From Platycnemis pennipes (lineage: Eukaryota > Arthropoda > Insecta > Odonata > Platycnemididae), in contig OW121854.1 of NCBI GenBank assembly GCA_933228895.1, positions 93,238,609 to 93,302,608 on the forward strand: a DNA stretch of 64,000 nt, written 5' to 3'. The notes beneath the pieces were generated by a model. The model was not told where the DNA came from and ran no database searches. It saw nothing but the letters and a program-made list of their open reading frames with translations. Of this stretch, positions 63,315-64,000 are shown one piece after another. Numbering within the stretch: the first letter of the stretch is position 1; every line of letters begins with the position of its first letter. The position numbers were made by a program, and so were the translations under genes.

Positions 63315-64000
63315 TATAGTAAATATTATTCTTTTTTTCATTTAATTGAAAATTTAATTAGGGAAATATTTTTGTAATTTATTTACTAGGTAAATATAAT
63401 TGTTATTCTTGTGCCATGCCCTTTTTTGCATTGTTACAAACCTCTTGTATTCACAGCTGAAATACAATTAATTTTTCCATCTAATTTTTCCCATCAATAG
63501 AAAAATGTGGTATTTCTGGATGACCAAGAAATAAGGTATTTTTTGGCAGCATAGGATTGACTTAAAATAAACATGATGCCCGAATTAAATTTGATTCAAT
63601 TATATACAGAATAAAAACATCCCTAATGATGTATGTTTAATGAAAACAATGTGAGATGTACAACACCAGAACAACACTTACAGGTCACATACAACTGGTG
63701 TTCTAAGAAATATTTGAACAATATCATTCAAAATTCAACAAAATATTAATAAGTAGTTAAAAATTATAGTTTATTTACCAAAAGTAGTGAGAAAAATGAA
63801 ATTACTTGAAGAGAAACAGAACAACTTCAGTACGATTACAACAATGAAAAGTAAAACAATAAGCATTTAGAAAAGGACTATTGTAAGCTTATTCAAAGAA
63901 CAATTATTGTTATATAGTTAACATATTAATATGAAAGACTTCTTGTACTTTTTCATTAGCAATCAAAAAATTTGTATGCTAGCAAACTACAGATAATCAT
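63315..64000 (+). other. 3' flank of the Myb/SANT-like gene
   Basis: AT-rich. The first AATAAA is at 63566-63571, 252 bases after the stop, and a second is at 63610-63615. Either could serve the gene. No further gene seen up to the window edge. Confidence 0.45.

Overview
This is a 64-kb piece of an animal nuclear genome, most likely an arthropod and probably an insect. I cannot fix the order or species. It is AT-rich, intron-bearing and almost entirely made of old transposable-element debris. There are no bacterial operons, rRNAs or CRISPR arrays. Most of the open frames longer than 60 codons are chance frames or lie inside repeats.

The one host-type gene I can build is at the right end (61883-63314, + strand). 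Four exons with consensus GT/AG junctions and matching phases join into a 196-residue protein. It has a three-tryptophan Myb/SANT-like (trihelix-type) DNA-binding domain, a basic KRRR patch and a C-terminal coiled coil. No single frame shows it whole.

Names used for repeats. LINE-A and LINE-A2 are two related jockey/CR1-like non-LTR lineages, and LINE-D is a third. All three end in a conserved 3' hairpin (CCCTGC...GCAGGG around CACC-N5-GGTG) followed by GATGTA repeats. Roughly 29 copies of that tail lie in the window, on both strands. SINE-2 has a tRNA-Glu-like head, and its most complete copy (15241-15570) carries the LINE-A2 tail, so it probably borrows LINE-A2 machinery. LINE-B is a different non-LTR family (LYGAETWT-type C-terminus). 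Two Penelope-like elements with GIY-YIG endonuclease lie at 48.3-49.3 kb and 57.6-58.2 kb. Hammerhead-ribozyme-like motifs sit at their 3' ends and at two further sites.

DNA transposons are all non-autonomous in what can be seen. There are four hAT-like elements with 8-bp target duplications (1580, 4974, 8144, 34868). T5, another hAT type, has two copies. T1 (about 540 bp, CAATGGGG termini) has five copies. T2, T3 (88-bp TIRs), T4 (830 bp, carrying an exon-like frame), T6 (a TIR element with a repeated GGAGGTGAC motif) and a piggyBac-like MITE complete the set.

Layout. 0-9 kb: SINE pieces, hAT and piggyBac MITEs, LINE-A and LINE-B ends. 9-16 kb: T1, an inverted-repeat structure with a LINE-A insert, nested T3 copies, LINE-D, the complete SINE-2. 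16-20 kb: T6 holding T5, then LINE-B broken at T1, then LINE-A holding a 69-bp LINE-A2 insertion. 20-29 kb: sparse LINE tails, long featureless AT-rich DNA, LINE-B split by T1. 29-34 kb: LINE-A2 and LINE-A, T1, SINE-2. 35-43 kb: hAT, RNase H fragment, T1 followed by T2, LINE-B, a second T2. 44-51 kb: LINE-A split by T4, Penelope and the most intact LINE-A in opposite orientation. 51-61 kb: LINE-B pieces, SINE-2, an internally inverted Penelope copy, and a local duplication whose second copy holds T5. 61.9-63.6 kb: the gene.
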